A DNA stretch of 64,000 bases from Neotamlana sargassicola (GTDB taxonomy: Bacteria > Bacteroidota > Bacteroidia > Flavobacteriales > Flavobacteriaceae), in assembly GCF_020523965.1 (NCBI RefSeq), contig NZ_JAJAPX010000001.1, positions 620,001-684,000 of the forward strand, given 5' to 3'. The position numbers were made by a program, and so were the translations under genes. Positions within the stretch are counted from its first letter, which is position 1. Every line of letters starts with the position of its first letter. A model generated the notes under the pieces. The model did no database searches. It was not told the DNA's origin and saw only the letters and a list, made by a program, of their open reading frames with translations. Below are positions 28,139-36,028 of this stretch, piece after piece.

Positions 28139-28714
28139 ATGAATTGGTGTATATTAATCCCATTATTAGTAGGCCTTATTTGTGCTCTTTTAGGTTATTT
28201 ATTAGGTAGATTAACTGGAGGAAGCAACAGTAATGTAGCTGATATAGAAAAGCTTGAAGCTGACTTAAAAGCGTGTAAGGCATCAAAAATGAGTTTAGAA
28301 TCAGACTTAAGCTTATCTAAGAGTTCTGTTTTAAATTTAGAAGAAAACTTAAAAACAGTAAAAGCGGAAAACCTAAGTTTAGCAGCATCTTTAACAGCGC
28401 CTGCCGTAGCTCTTATTCCTTTTAATGCAGATGCAGCAAAGGCTGTTTTTGGTAAAAAAATAAAACAAGACGATTTAACTGTGGTAGAAGGTATTGGCCC
28501 CAAAATTCAAGGTTTATTTCATAACCATGATATTAAAACATGGAAAGCTTTATCAGAATGTAGTGTAGAAAAATGTCAAGAAGTTTTAACCAGTGGAGGC
28601 GATCGTTTTAAAATGCATAAACCAGGAACATGGCCAAAACAAGCACAATTAGCTTACGAAGGAAAGTGGCAAGAATTGTTAGATTGGCAGGATCAATTAG
28701 ATGGTGGAAAATAA
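28139..28714 (+). CDS. Membrane-anchored coiled-coil protein with C-terminal helix-hairpin-helix domain
   Basis: The 191-residue protein has an N-terminal membrane helix (residues 3-24, ILIPLLVGLICALLGYLLG) and a predicted coiled coil (about 33-85, IEKLEADLKACKASKM). A C-terminal domain has LTVVEGIGPKIQGLFHNHDI near residue 117-136. That segment is the helix-hairpin-helix pattern of the family often annotated as predicted flap endonuclease-1-like 5' DNA nuclease (COG3743-type). No nuclease active site is evident; the domain is more likely a binding or packing module. It is cotranscribed with the OmpA-family gene, and a terminator follows 22 nt after the stop codon. Its function is unknown. 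Confidence 0.78.
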   Translation: MNWCILIPLLVGLICALLGYLLGRLTGGSNSNVADIEKLEADLKACKASKMSLESDLSLSKSSVLNLEENLKTVKAENLSLAASLTAPAVALIPFNADAAKAVFGKKIKQDDLTVVEGIGPKIQGLFHNHDIKTWKALSECSVEKCQEVLTSGGDRFKMHKPGTWPKQAQLAYEGKWQELLDWQDQLDGGK

Positions 28715-28735
28715 TTGCTAGTAAAACTTTATTTT

Positions 28736-28769
28736 AAAAATGGTTATTATTTATAGTAACCATTTTTTT
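28736..28769 (+). terminator. Terminator after the OmpA-HhH pair
   Basis: Arms 28736-28746 (AAAAATGGTTA) and 28757-28767 (TAACCATTTTT) pair perfectly over 11 bp with a 10-nt loop and a T run to 28769. Confidence 0.82.
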
Positions 28770-28770
28770 A

Positions 28771-28800
28771 TTCGCCTGAATAATGATATGGTTATTTTTG
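28771..28800 (+). promoter_or_regulatory. Orphan promoter in a gene-free interval
   Basis: TTCG (28771-28774), 18 nt, then TATTTTTG (28793-28800). The -7 element is exact; the -33 has one mismatch and slightly short spacing. No protein-coding gene lies downstream on this strand for more than 3 kb. Confidence 0.35.
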
Positions 28801-28805
28801 ACTTG

Positions 28806-28925
28806 AGAAATTTATTACTACTATATTCTGAAGCTCTTAAAACAAAACTTAGTTAAACCAATATTTAAGCATAAAAAAAACCTTGACTCTGTTTCAAAAA
28901 GCGATTTGGAGCACAAGGTTTATTT
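28806..28925 (+). ncRNA. Candidate small RNA
   Basis: The predicted transcript would start near 28806 from the orphan promoter and run to a hairpin with arms 28878-28885 (AAACCTTG) and 28914-28921 (CAAGGTTT), extended by an inner CTC/GAG pairing. The T run after the hairpin is interrupted (TTTATTT), so termination would be modest. On the minus strand the same hairpin is followed by eight T and could serve as a second terminator for the lipoprotein gene. The remainder of the interval to 29105 holds nothing I recognise. Confidence 0.25.
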
Positions 28926-29105
28926 GATTAATAGCAAGACAAAAATGCAACTTTTTTTTAATTATAAAAATATTTTCAAGTTTAAATAAAGGTTAAGTTG
29001 TAAGTATTTTGGTATTATTAAAAATAGCCCCTTCATTTTAAGGCATTCAAAATGTTTTAACTTCAATATGAATATTTTATAATCTTGCAACCTGGTGCTT
29101 TTAAA

Positions 29106-29150
29106 AGAAAACCCTCACTTAAAAACGCATTTCAAGCAAGGATTTTTTTA
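29106..29150 (-). terminator. Terminator after the cadherin-like lipoprotein gene
   Basis: On the minus strand arms 29144-29134 and 29120-29110 pair over 11 positions. Three of the pairs are G-U, so the hairpin exists only in the minus-strand RNA. A T-rich run follows. Confidence 0.6.
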
Positions 29151-29184
29151 AGAATTGATTAATAGCAATGTTTAAACATTTTAA

Positions 29185-30120
29185 CTACCACTGTTTTTGC
29201 GTGGTACTTAGTCCTTGGTATAAAACAATACGAGCATCATCAAATATTTCAGAGAGCAATGTTAATGATTCTGAAGAATGAAAACCGTAACTAATGGATG
29301 TTGGAACTCTTTTAAAACCCATTTGGTCAGAATTATAGAATCCTAAATAGCCTTCGGCAGTTGTATTATTTCCTTTTATTACATAAAATTGATCACCTGT
29401 TGTAGTGGTAGGTAAATTATTGCCTAGTTGAGTATATGGCCCAAGTAAATGGGTAGTTGAAATTAGTACTTTGTTGGTGCTACTGTTTGTTATGGCATGA
29501 AATTTAAATGCAATTATATAGCTGGAAGCCGGAATAGTATGTCCGTTATTATTTGCAATGGTAAATTCTGTTGAACTCCTTTCAACATCTAAATCATAAT
29601 CATACTCTTTGTCGCTTGTAGCCACTTTTGTTATTTCATTTAAATTTGTAGCTAAAGCATTGTATTCTGTTTCGGTAACGGCAATCCATTCGCCAGCCGA
29701 AGCTGCCACATAACTGGCTTTCGAGGAACTTAAAAAGGATTCAATATCATCTAAATCGTTTAAATTAATGGTAACCGAAGCTGTTTCGGTGTTTGATACA
29801 TCTATAATGGTAACTTCGGCCGAAATAATTGGGTTCGTTTCAAAATCGAAAAGGCTAGCATCTGCAACACTTAATGCTCCAGTACTTGGGTTTACGCTTA
29901 AAGCGCCGCTTGGTATTTGGCTCGTTATGCTAAAACTTAAAGTGCCCGATCCAACAGCTTGAATTGTTCCTACAGCGTCACCGTTCGTTGGGTTTTCGTC
30001 AAAATTGGCAATAAAATTTTGCACATTAATACCTGCTTTATCCTCGTCTTTACTACAGGCAAATACTACAATTAATAATAATGTTGCCCATAAAAACTTT
30101 AGTCTGCGCGTTGCTTTCAT
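29185..30120 (-). CDS. Lipoprotein with cadherin-like domain
   Basis: The chosen start at 30120 gives 311 residues with a lipoprotein signal (MKATRRLKFLWATLLLIVVFACSKDED; Cys22). The ATG at 30195 would put 25 extra residues before the signal and is less likely. A cadherin-like/Ig domain covers about 30-125 (FDENPTNGDAVGTIQA, LSVNPSTGALSVADASLFDFET, AEVTIIDVSNTETASVTINL), the calcium-dependent adhesion fold widespread in flavobacterial surface proteins. The remaining 185 residues (for example GHTIPASSYIIAFKFHA, YVIKGNNTTAEGYLGFY) are not recognised. The acidic stretch after Cys suggests surface exposure. Confidence 0.8.
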   Translation of the reverse strand: MKATRRLKFLWATLLLIVVFACSKDEDKAGINVQNFIANFDENPTNGDAVGTIQAVGSGTLSFSITSQIPSGALSVNPSTGALSVADASLFDFETNPIISAEVTIIDVSNTETASVTINLNDLDDIESFLSSSKASYVAASAGEWIAVTETEYNALATNLNEITKVATSDKEYDYDLDVERSSTEFTIANNNGHTIPASSYIIAFKFHAITNSSTNKVLISTTHLLGPYTQLGNNLPTTTTGDQFYVIKGNNTTAEGYLGFYNSDQMGFKRVPTSISYGFHSSESLTLLSEIFDDARIVLYQGLSTTQKQW

Positions 30121-30238
30121 AACTTTTATAATTTTATTTTTAGTGTTACAAAGCAATGCAATAATTGTACGCTTGTAAAGAGTTAAAGCACGCATTTTAC
30201 CAAGGGTTTTACTCGTTAAAAAAAGGTGTTTTCCCTAT

Positions 30239-31372
30239 TTAGCTATACTTAACTTTTCTTAAAATTCTAACCGATTCTTTGTAGTAATTGTAAACTTCGT
30301 TACTATGTTTTTTTAAGTAAGGTTTTGCTTCATGAAGTTTGTTAACGGCTTCATGAAATAGGTTTAAATAACAAATAAGGTATGCCGAAGGTAAGTTTTT
30401 TAAATCGGCTTCTTCTCGAGGCGTTAGCGACAAGCCTTTTTTTAATTTTTCTAGTAAAGCATTGTTATTGTTATAAATATGAAAGAGAATTTTTTTATCG
30501 AATTGTGGGGGCTGGAATAGTAAAGTAGTTTCAATATTATAACTTGCATTGTCTTGAAAGTTAATTATAGTTTCTTCTAATTGATAATATTTATAAGAAT
30601 CCTGAAGCCCTAAGCGCACATACTCTATTATCTTAAAACTGTTTTCATCATAAAAAATGGAAACCTCATCTAGAGCCGAAAAAAATAGTTTTACTTGTTC
30701 GTTAATTAATTCTATATCAACTCTAGAGAAAAACACCTCATCGTTTACAACTTTTTTTTGTCCGGCCCAACACACAACAAAATACTCTTTAAAAACTTTG
30801 TACTGTGGAGTGTAATCTGTACGGGCGTTCATGAACTCCATAACACCATCAAGAGTATGCTCTATATTGTTTTGCGAATTTTTTTCAATAGCGGCAACTA
30901 GTTCAGAATTCACATCTTTTATTTCAATATCAAAAACTTTGGGCATGCTCATGCTGCCGTCTCTAAAAAACACAGAGCCACCATAATATTTCCAAATGTT
31001 TTTTCTGAGGGAGGTAATGGTTCCTGTTGGGCGAATGGTAACTAAACCTACTACTTTGTCGTGTGGTAAATGCGGAAACGGTATGTTTTCGTATTGCACA
31101 ATTGGCGGGTGACTTAAATAGGCGTTTATTAAATTTTGAATTTTACTATCATCAAAAAAATCTACTCCAATAATGGCATTATTTTCATCTTTAACACCAA
31201 TAACAATATAAGAGTTGTTTTTAGGGTTGCTGTTTGATAGGGCACAAATGTGTTTTAAAAATTTGGCTTTACCTTCTTTTTCGCTAATGTCTATTTTTAG
31301 CTTTTTATCGTAAAAGCTATTTTCGTCGTTGTGAGCAAGCAAATGTTTAATAAGAAGGCGTTTATTAATCAT
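30239..31372 (-). CDS. AlbA_2 (Schlafen-type) domain protein
   Basis: This 377-residue cytoplasmic protein has an AlbA_2-like N-terminal domain: SFYDKKLKIDISEKEGKAKFLKHICALSN, then YIVIGVKDENNAIIGVDFF (the conserved G-D/E-N core), and VFFRDGSMSMPKV. Such domains occur in putative transcriptional regulators and in Schlafen-like nucleases; they are often labelled ATP-binding. The C-terminal 200 residues, rich in Tyr, Asn and Phe, are not recognised. The ATG follows the SDR stop codon with no gap (TAAATG), so translation is likely coupled. No metal-binding nuclease motif was seen. Confidence 0.7.
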   Translation of the reverse strand: MINKRLLIKHLLAHNDENSFYDKKLKIDISEKEGKAKFLKHICALSNSNPKNNSYIVIGVKDENNAIIGVDFFDDSKIQNLINAYLSHPPIVQYENIPFPHLPHDKVVGLVTIRPTGTITSLRKNIWKYYGGSVFFRDGSMSMPKVFDIEIKDVNSELVAAIEKNSQNNIEHTLDGVMEFMNARTDYTPQYKVFKEYFVVCWAGQKKVVNDEVFFSRVDIELINEQVKLFFSALDEVSIFYDENSFKIIEYVRLGLQDSYKYYQLEETIINFQDNASYNIETTLLFQPPQFDKKILFHIYNNNNALLEKLKKGLSLTPREEADLKNLPSAYLICYLNLFHEAVNKLHEAKPYLKKHSNEVYNYYKESVRILRKVKYS

Positions 31373-32125
31373 TTAAAACTCCTTTTTAACGGTTACGCTG
31401 TTGGCTTGTGCTGTTGGAAAAACTAAAAGATCTGCAATATTTACGTGGTTGGGTCTGGAAATTACAAAGTATAATATTTCGGCAATATCTTTAGCTTGCA
31501 AGGCTTTAAAACCTTTGTAAACATGATTGGCTTGGTCGCTACCTTTAAAACGTACTTTAGAGAATTCGGTTTCTACAAGCCCCGGGTTTACAGCACTAAC
31601 TTTTATGTTATGCGGGTTTAAATCAATACGCATACCTTCGGTAATTGCTAAAACCGCATGTTTACTGGCGCAATACACATTGCCTTTAGGGTAAACCTCT
31701 TTTCCTGCCGATGAGCCGATATTAATTATGTGTCCCGATTTTCGTTCGGTCATTTGCGGGATTATGGCTTTGCTTACATACAACAAACCTTTAACGTTTA
31801 TATCCATCATAGCATCCCAATCATCAGTATTCCCTTCGTTAATAGGGTCTAGGCCGTGGGCGTTACCAGCATTGTTTATTAAAATATCAATTTGTTTAAA
31901 TCTATCTGGTAAATTATTAATAGCATTGAGTGTAGCTTCTTTGTCTCGTACATCAAAATTTAAAATATGTACATATGTTAGTTTAGATAATGCTTTTTGC
32001 ATGGTGTTTAAGCGTTCTAAACGTCGGCCACAAATAATTATATTTAAACCTTGTTTTGCAAATTCGTAAGCGGTTGCCTCTCCAATACCACTAGTTGCAC
32101 CAGTAATTAGGGCCGTTTTTTTCAT
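31373..32125 (-). CDS. Short-chain dehydrogenase/reductase (YdfG-like)
   Basis: The 250-residue enzyme has the nucleotide-binding motif TGATSGIGEA (residues 7-16), the NNAG motif (ILINNAGNAHG), and the catalytic Ser-Tyr-Lys set in INIGSSAG and VYCASKHAVL. The Arg-Arg after ICG (residues 33-34) points to NADP(H). The pattern is closest to the YdfG/serine-3-hydroxy acid dehydrogenase group, which reduces or oxidises small 3-hydroxy acids. Substrate is inferred. It is divergent from moxR with 262 bp between, and coupled to the AlbA_2 gene downstream. Confidence 0.88.
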   Translation of the reverse strand: MKKTALITGATSGIGEATAYEFAKQGLNIIICGRRLERLNTMQKALSKLTYVHILNFDVRDKEATLNAINNLPDRFKQIDILINNAGNAHGLDPINEGNTDDWDAMMDINVKGLLYVSKAIIPQMTERKSGHIINIGSSAGKEVYPKGNVYCASKHAVLAITEGMRIDLNPHNIKVSAVNPGLVETEFSKVRFKGSDQANHVYKGFKALQAKDIAEILYFVISRPNHVNIADLLVFPTAQANSVTVKKEF

Positions 32126-32331
32126 TTTAATATTTGTTTAATCCTTTATAAAAATACTTAAAACAACTCGGATGTAAAAAGTTTGTTTACTTGTAATTGT
32201 TTTATCACAAGAAATAAAAGTCGCTTATTTAAGATTTACTTATCATAATTATTCGTTAAACCTTTACACAAGCGGTTTTAGCTATGTTTTTTAACCATTC
32301 TTTAACAGCTACCAAAGAAAAATTTTAACAA

Positions 32332-32363
32332 TTTGCAATGCTCAAATTAGGGCATTATATTCG
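32332..32363 (+). promoter_or_regulatory. Promoter of the moxR-bat operon
   Basis: TTTG (32332-32335), 20 nt, then TATATTCG (32356-32363; one mismatch to TAnnTTTG). Transcription should start near 32369, about 19 nt before moxR. The rest of the 262-bp gap is A/T-rich with no other recognised element. Confidence 0.6.
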
Positions 32364-32387
32364 TGCTTTTAATAAAATTAAAAAATA

Positions 32388-33389
32388 ATGGAAGAAACAG
32401 GTACTATTGATATTAAGACCATTAACGAGAAAATTGAAAAGGAAAGTGCTTTTGTAGACTTACTTATGTTAGAAATGAACAAAGTAATTGTTGGGCAAAA
32501 ATACATGGTAGAACGATTACTTATTGGTTTGTTAGGGCGTGGCCACATTTTACTTGAAGGTGTGCCGGGTTTAGCAAAAACCCTATCTATTAACACCTTG
32601 TCGCAAGCCGTAGATGGTACATTTAGTCGTATACAGTTTACGCCCGATTTATTACCTGCCGATGTTACAGGAACCCTTATTTATAATATGAAGGATAATG
32701 ATTTTTCTATTAAAAAAGGACCCATTTTTGCAAACTTTGTACTTGCCGATGAGATTAACCGTGCACCAGCAAAAGTACAAGCTGCATTACTTGAAGCGAT
32801 GCAGGAAAAGCAAGTAACTATTGGTGATGAAACCTTCCCGTTAGATAAGCCGTTTTTAGTAATGGCAACACAAAACCCTGTAGAGCAAGAAGGAACTTAT
32901 CCTTTGCCAGAAGCACAGGTAGACCGTTTTATGCTTAAAACTGTTATCGATTATCCAAAACTTGACGAAGAGCAGCTAATTATGCGTGCTAACTTAAAAG
33001 GGGCTTGGGAAAAAGTACAATCTGTAATTTCAACAGATACCATTTTAAGAGCTCAACAGGCTGTTCGTGAGGTTTATATGGACGAGAAAATTGAAAAATA
33101 CATTCTAGATATCATCTTTGCAACGCGTTATCCAGAAAAATATAGACTTGCCGATTTAAAACCATTAATTTCATTTGGTGCATCGCCTCGTGGTAGTATA
33201 AACTTAGCTACTGCTGCAAAATGTTACGCGTTTATTAAACGTAGAGGTTATGTAATTCCAGAAGATGTTCGTGCGGTTGTTTACGATGTGTTACGTCACA
33301 GAATAGGTATCACTTACGAAGCCGAAGCCGAAAATGTAACTTCTGTAGACATTATAAACAAAATAGTAAACGAGATTGAAGTTCCATGA
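32388..33389 (+). CDS. moxR: MoxR-family AAA+ ATPase
   Basis: MoxR ATPases act as chaperones with von Willebrand A (VWA) proteins to mature or assemble other complexes. The 333-residue protein has Walker A GVPGLAKT (58-65), Walker B with Asp121-Glu122 in VLADEINRAP, sensor 1 in ATQNPVEQEGTYPLPEAQ, and the arginine-finger/sensor 2 region (ASPRGSINL). It heads an eight-gene run with a DUF58 protein and the Bat proteins, the classical Bacteroides aerotolerance arrangement. A 112-bp repeat-like spacer separates it from the next gene. Confidence 0.95.
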   Translation: MEETGTIDIKTINEKIEKESAFVDLLMLEMNKVIVGQKYMVERLLIGLLGRGHILLEGVPGLAKTLSINTLSQAVDGTFSRIQFTPDLLPADVTGTLIYNMKDNDFSIKKGPIFANFVLADEINRAPAKVQAALLEAMQEKQVTIGDETFPLDKPFLVMATQNPVEQEGTYPLPEAQVDRFMLKTVIDYPKLDEEQLIMRANLKGAWEKVQSVISTDTILRAQQAVREVYMDEKIEKYILDIIFATRYPEKYRLADLKPLISFGASPRGSINLATAAKCYAFIKRRGYVIPEDVRAVVYDVLRHRIGITYEAEAENVTSVDIINKIVNEIEVP

Positions 33390-33501
33390 AAATAGTTTAC
33401 AGTGTTCAGTAGCAGTTTGCAGTTGCTTACGATAATTCTGAATACTGTATAAATAGTTTGTGATAACTGAATACTGCGACTGAAAACTGTTTACTGAATA
33501 G
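33390..33501. repeat. Word-like repeat spacer between moxR and DUF58 gene
   Basis: The whole spacer is built from variants of CTGAATACTG and its near-reverse CAGTNTTCAG. CTGAATACTG occurs exactly at 33438-33447 and 33467-33476, with shortened copies such as CTGAATA (33494-33500), ACTGAAAACTG and GCAGTTTGCAGTTGC. I recall similar text-like spacers in other flavobacterial genomes but cannot verify it here. Confidence 0.6.
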
Positions 33502-34368
33502 ATGGATACTAAAGAATTACTAAAAAAAGTACGAAAAATTGAGATTAAGACACGCCGTTTGTCTGATCATATTTTTGGAGGCGAATATCACTCGACTTTC
33601 AAAGGTCGTGGTATGACTTTTTCTGAAGTTCGCCAGTATCAATTTGGAGACGATGTACGAAATATAGATTGGAATGTTACCGCACGTTATAACGAGCCTT
33701 ACATAAAGGTTTTTGAAGAAGAACGCGAACTAACCATGATGCTAATGGTAGATGTTTCAGGTTCCGAAATGTTTGGTACAAACCAGCAATTTAAAAACGA
33801 AGTAGTTACCGAAATTGCAGCAACTTTAGCCTTTTCGGCAACACAAAACAACGATAAAATAGGCCTGATTTTATTTTCAGATCAAGTAGAATTGTTTATT
33901 CCGCCTAAAAAAGGACGCTCGCATGTATTGCGTATTATACGAGAGCTTATAGAGTTTCAACCAGAAAGTAAACAAACCAATGTTGCTGAAGCATTACGTT
34001 TTTTATCAAGTGTAATGAAAAAGAAAGCCATTGTGTTTGTATTGTCCGATTTTATTGCAGACGATTACCATCACACCATGAAAATTGTAGCTGGAAAACA
34101 CGACGTTACTGGCATTCGAGTTTACGATGCTCGCGAAGAAGACATACCAAATTTAGGTGTTGTACAAATGCAAGACGAAGAAACGGGCGAGCTTATGTTG
34201 GTAAACACATCATCGAAAAAAGTAAGACAGAATTACGCGAAATTTTATAGAGAAAAAGTCGACTATTACAAAGATAGTTTCAATAAATCGGGTGCGGGAA
34301 GTATGGATTGCCGTGTAGATGAAAGCTATGTAAAAAAGTTACTAGGCTATTTTAAACGAAGAGGATAA
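33502..34368 (+). CDS. DUF58 domain protein
   Basis: This 288-residue protein is the usual MoxR partner. It shows the DUF58 signature GDDVRNIDWNVTARYNEPYIKVFEEERE (residues 50-77) and a VWA-like fold with the modified metal site VDVSGSEMF. No membrane segment is seen, so it is cytoplasmic. Its exact role is unknown; with MoxR it is thought to participate in chaperoning membrane or periplasmic complexes. It is followed after 4 nt by the next gene. Confidence 0.92.
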   Translation: MDTKELLKKVRKIEIKTRRLSDHIFGGEYHSTFKGRGMTFSEVRQYQFGDDVRNIDWNVTARYNEPYIKVFEEERELTMMLMVDVSGSEMFGTNQQFKNEVVTEIAATLAFSATQNNDKIGLILFSDQVELFIPPKKGRSHVLRIIRELIEFQPESKQTNVAEALRFLSSVMKKKAIVFVLSDFIADDYHHTMKIVAGKHDVTGIRVYDAREEDIPNLGVVQMQDEETGELMLVNTSSKKVRQNYAKFYREKVDYYKDSFNKSGAGSMDCRVDESYVKKLLGYFKRRG

Positions 34369-34372
34369 ACGA

Positions 34373-36028
34373 ATGATGAATTACGAATTACTAATGATGA
34401 ATATTAAATCAAAACAATCTAAAACACTTGTGTTTTCTTTGTTCTTTTTTCTATTCTCTTTTTTCTTGAATGCTCAAGTAAAATCGTCAATCGATTCTAC
34501 TTCAATCAAAATAGGAGAACAAATCACCTTTAAAGTTGAGGTAGAAACCGACACTACAAATTTGGTGGTTTTCCCAGAAGGGCAATTATTTTCACCATTA
34601 GAAGTTATTGAATCTTACCCAATTGATACTTTAAAAAAGACCGATAAGTATAGCTTGGTAAAAAAATACGGGTTAACGCAATTCGATTCGGGTAAATACA
34701 CCATACCAAAGCAAAAAATAATTATTGCAGATAAAACCTTTTTTACCGATTCGTTACAAGTTGAGGTTTTTAATGTTGCGGTAGATACAACAAAACAAGG
34801 CTTATACGATATAAAACCAATTATTGAAGTTGAAAAAAGCAGCAGCGATTGGTGGAAAACAGCACTCATCGTATTGTTAATTATAGCTGTTATTGCAGCA
34901 CTTTTATATTGGTTTATTTGGCGTAAAAAACCATTAACTGAAGCTGAGCAAATTGCATTATTACCGCCTTACGATCGTGCTAAATTAGCACTTAAAAAGC
35001 TAGACGAAAGCCACTATTTAGAGCACGAAAATTTAAAAGATTATTATTCCGATTTAACCTTTATTATTCGTAAATATTTAGATGAAAAAGTTTACGATCG
35101 CGCTCTAGAAAGCACAACAGACGAATTGATAGATAGACTTAAAATACTTAAACAAGGCAATCAAGTTGATTTAAGTAACGACGACATTAAAAACTTAGAA
35201 AGCATTTTAAAACGTGCCGATTTAGTAAAATTTGCAAAATCTGCACCAGATGTTGAGTTAGCAAAGCTAGACAGAAATACGATTGATGTAGAAATAGATC
35301 ATGTAAAAGAAGCTTTACCAGAACCAACCGAAGAAGAAAAGCTTTTAGACCAACAATACCGTGAAGAACAAGAGCGTAAAAAGAAACGCCGAAAAATCTG
35401 GTTAACGGCAGGTATAGCCTTGTTTTTATTAGCGGCAACCTATGTTGGGTTTTCATTAAAATACGGTTTTGGTTATGTAAAAGACACCATTTTGGGTCAC
35501 GACAGCAAAGAGTTACTGGAAGGCGATTGGGTAAATAGTGAATATGGTTTTCCTGCAGTTACTATTTCCACACCAAAAGTTTTAAAACGCGTTGAGCTTC
35601 CTGTTCCAGACGAGTTAAAAGCTAACATGCAAATGACCTCGTTTATGTACGGCACTTTACTTGATGAGTTTAGTGTGTTAGTAAATACAACGGTTTTAAA
35701 TCAAGCGCCAGAAGGTGGCATTGATGTAGAACAAAGTATAGAAGGTAGTTTTAAAGCATTAGAAGCCCAAGGTGCTAAAGATATTGTAACTTTAAAAGAA
35801 AAGTTTACTACGCCAAACGGGGCAGAAGGCATAAAAACTCACGGAACTTTAAAAGCAGACCGCTTAAAAACAGGAAATTATGAAGACTTAAAATACGTTA
35901 TGTTATTTTTTGCTTCAGAAAACGTCGTGCAACAAATTGCTATAACGTATCCTGTTGATGATGTTTATGCAGACCAAACAGTTGAGCGCATTTTAAATTC
36001 TATAGAACTTAAAAAAGGACAAGAGTAA
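34373..36028 (+). CDS. Bat-operon membrane protein (DUF4381-like, two membrane segments)
   Basis: A protein of up to 551 residues with a signal peptide (ending FFLNAQ), an extracytoplasmic beta domain (about 35-150, SSIDSTSIKIGEQITFKV), a membrane helix (about 162-182), a cytoplasmic Lys/Glu-rich part (LPPYDRAKLALKKLDESHYL; FIIRKYLDEKVYDRALESTTDEL), a second membrane helix (about 342-362), and a C-terminal domain (DWVNSEYGFPAVTIST). The layout fits the DUF4381/BatD-like member found between DUF58 and batA. The start is uncertain: the first codons (MMNYELLMMN) are encoded by a repeat-like word, and ATG 34394 or 34397 would still leave a full signal peptide. It overlaps batA by TAATG. Confidence 0.8.
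   Translation: MMNYELLMMNIKSKQSKTLVFSLFFFLFSFFLNAQVKSSIDSTSIKIGEQITFKVEVETDTTNLVVFPEGQLFSPLEVIESYPIDTLKKTDKYSLVKKYGLTQFDSGKYTIPKQKIIIADKTFFTDSLQVEVFNVAVDTTKQGLYDIKPIIEVEKSSSDWWKTALIVLLIIAVIAALLYWFIWRKKPLTEAEQIALLPPYDRAKLALKKLDESHYLEHENLKDYYSDLTFIIRKYLDEKVYDRALESTTDELIDRLKILKQGNQVDLSNDDIKNLESILKRADLVKFAKSAPDVELAKLDRNTIDVEIDHVKEALPEPTEEEKLLDQQYREEQERKKKRRKIWLTAGIALFLLAATYVGFSLKYGFGYVKDTILGHDSKELLEGDWVNSEYGFPAVTISTPKVLKRVELPVPDELKANMQMTSFMYGTLLDEFSVLVNTTVLNQAPEGGIDVEQSIEGSFKALEAQGAKDIVTLKEKFTTPNGAEGIKTHGTLKADRLKTGNYEDLKYVMLFFASENVVQQIAITYPVDDVYADQTVERILNSIELKKGQE

Noticed and set aside
33390-33501. CRISPR-like array in the moxR spacer
   Set aside because: Repeated words are short, imperfect and irregularly spaced, with no unique spacers and no cas genes nearby.
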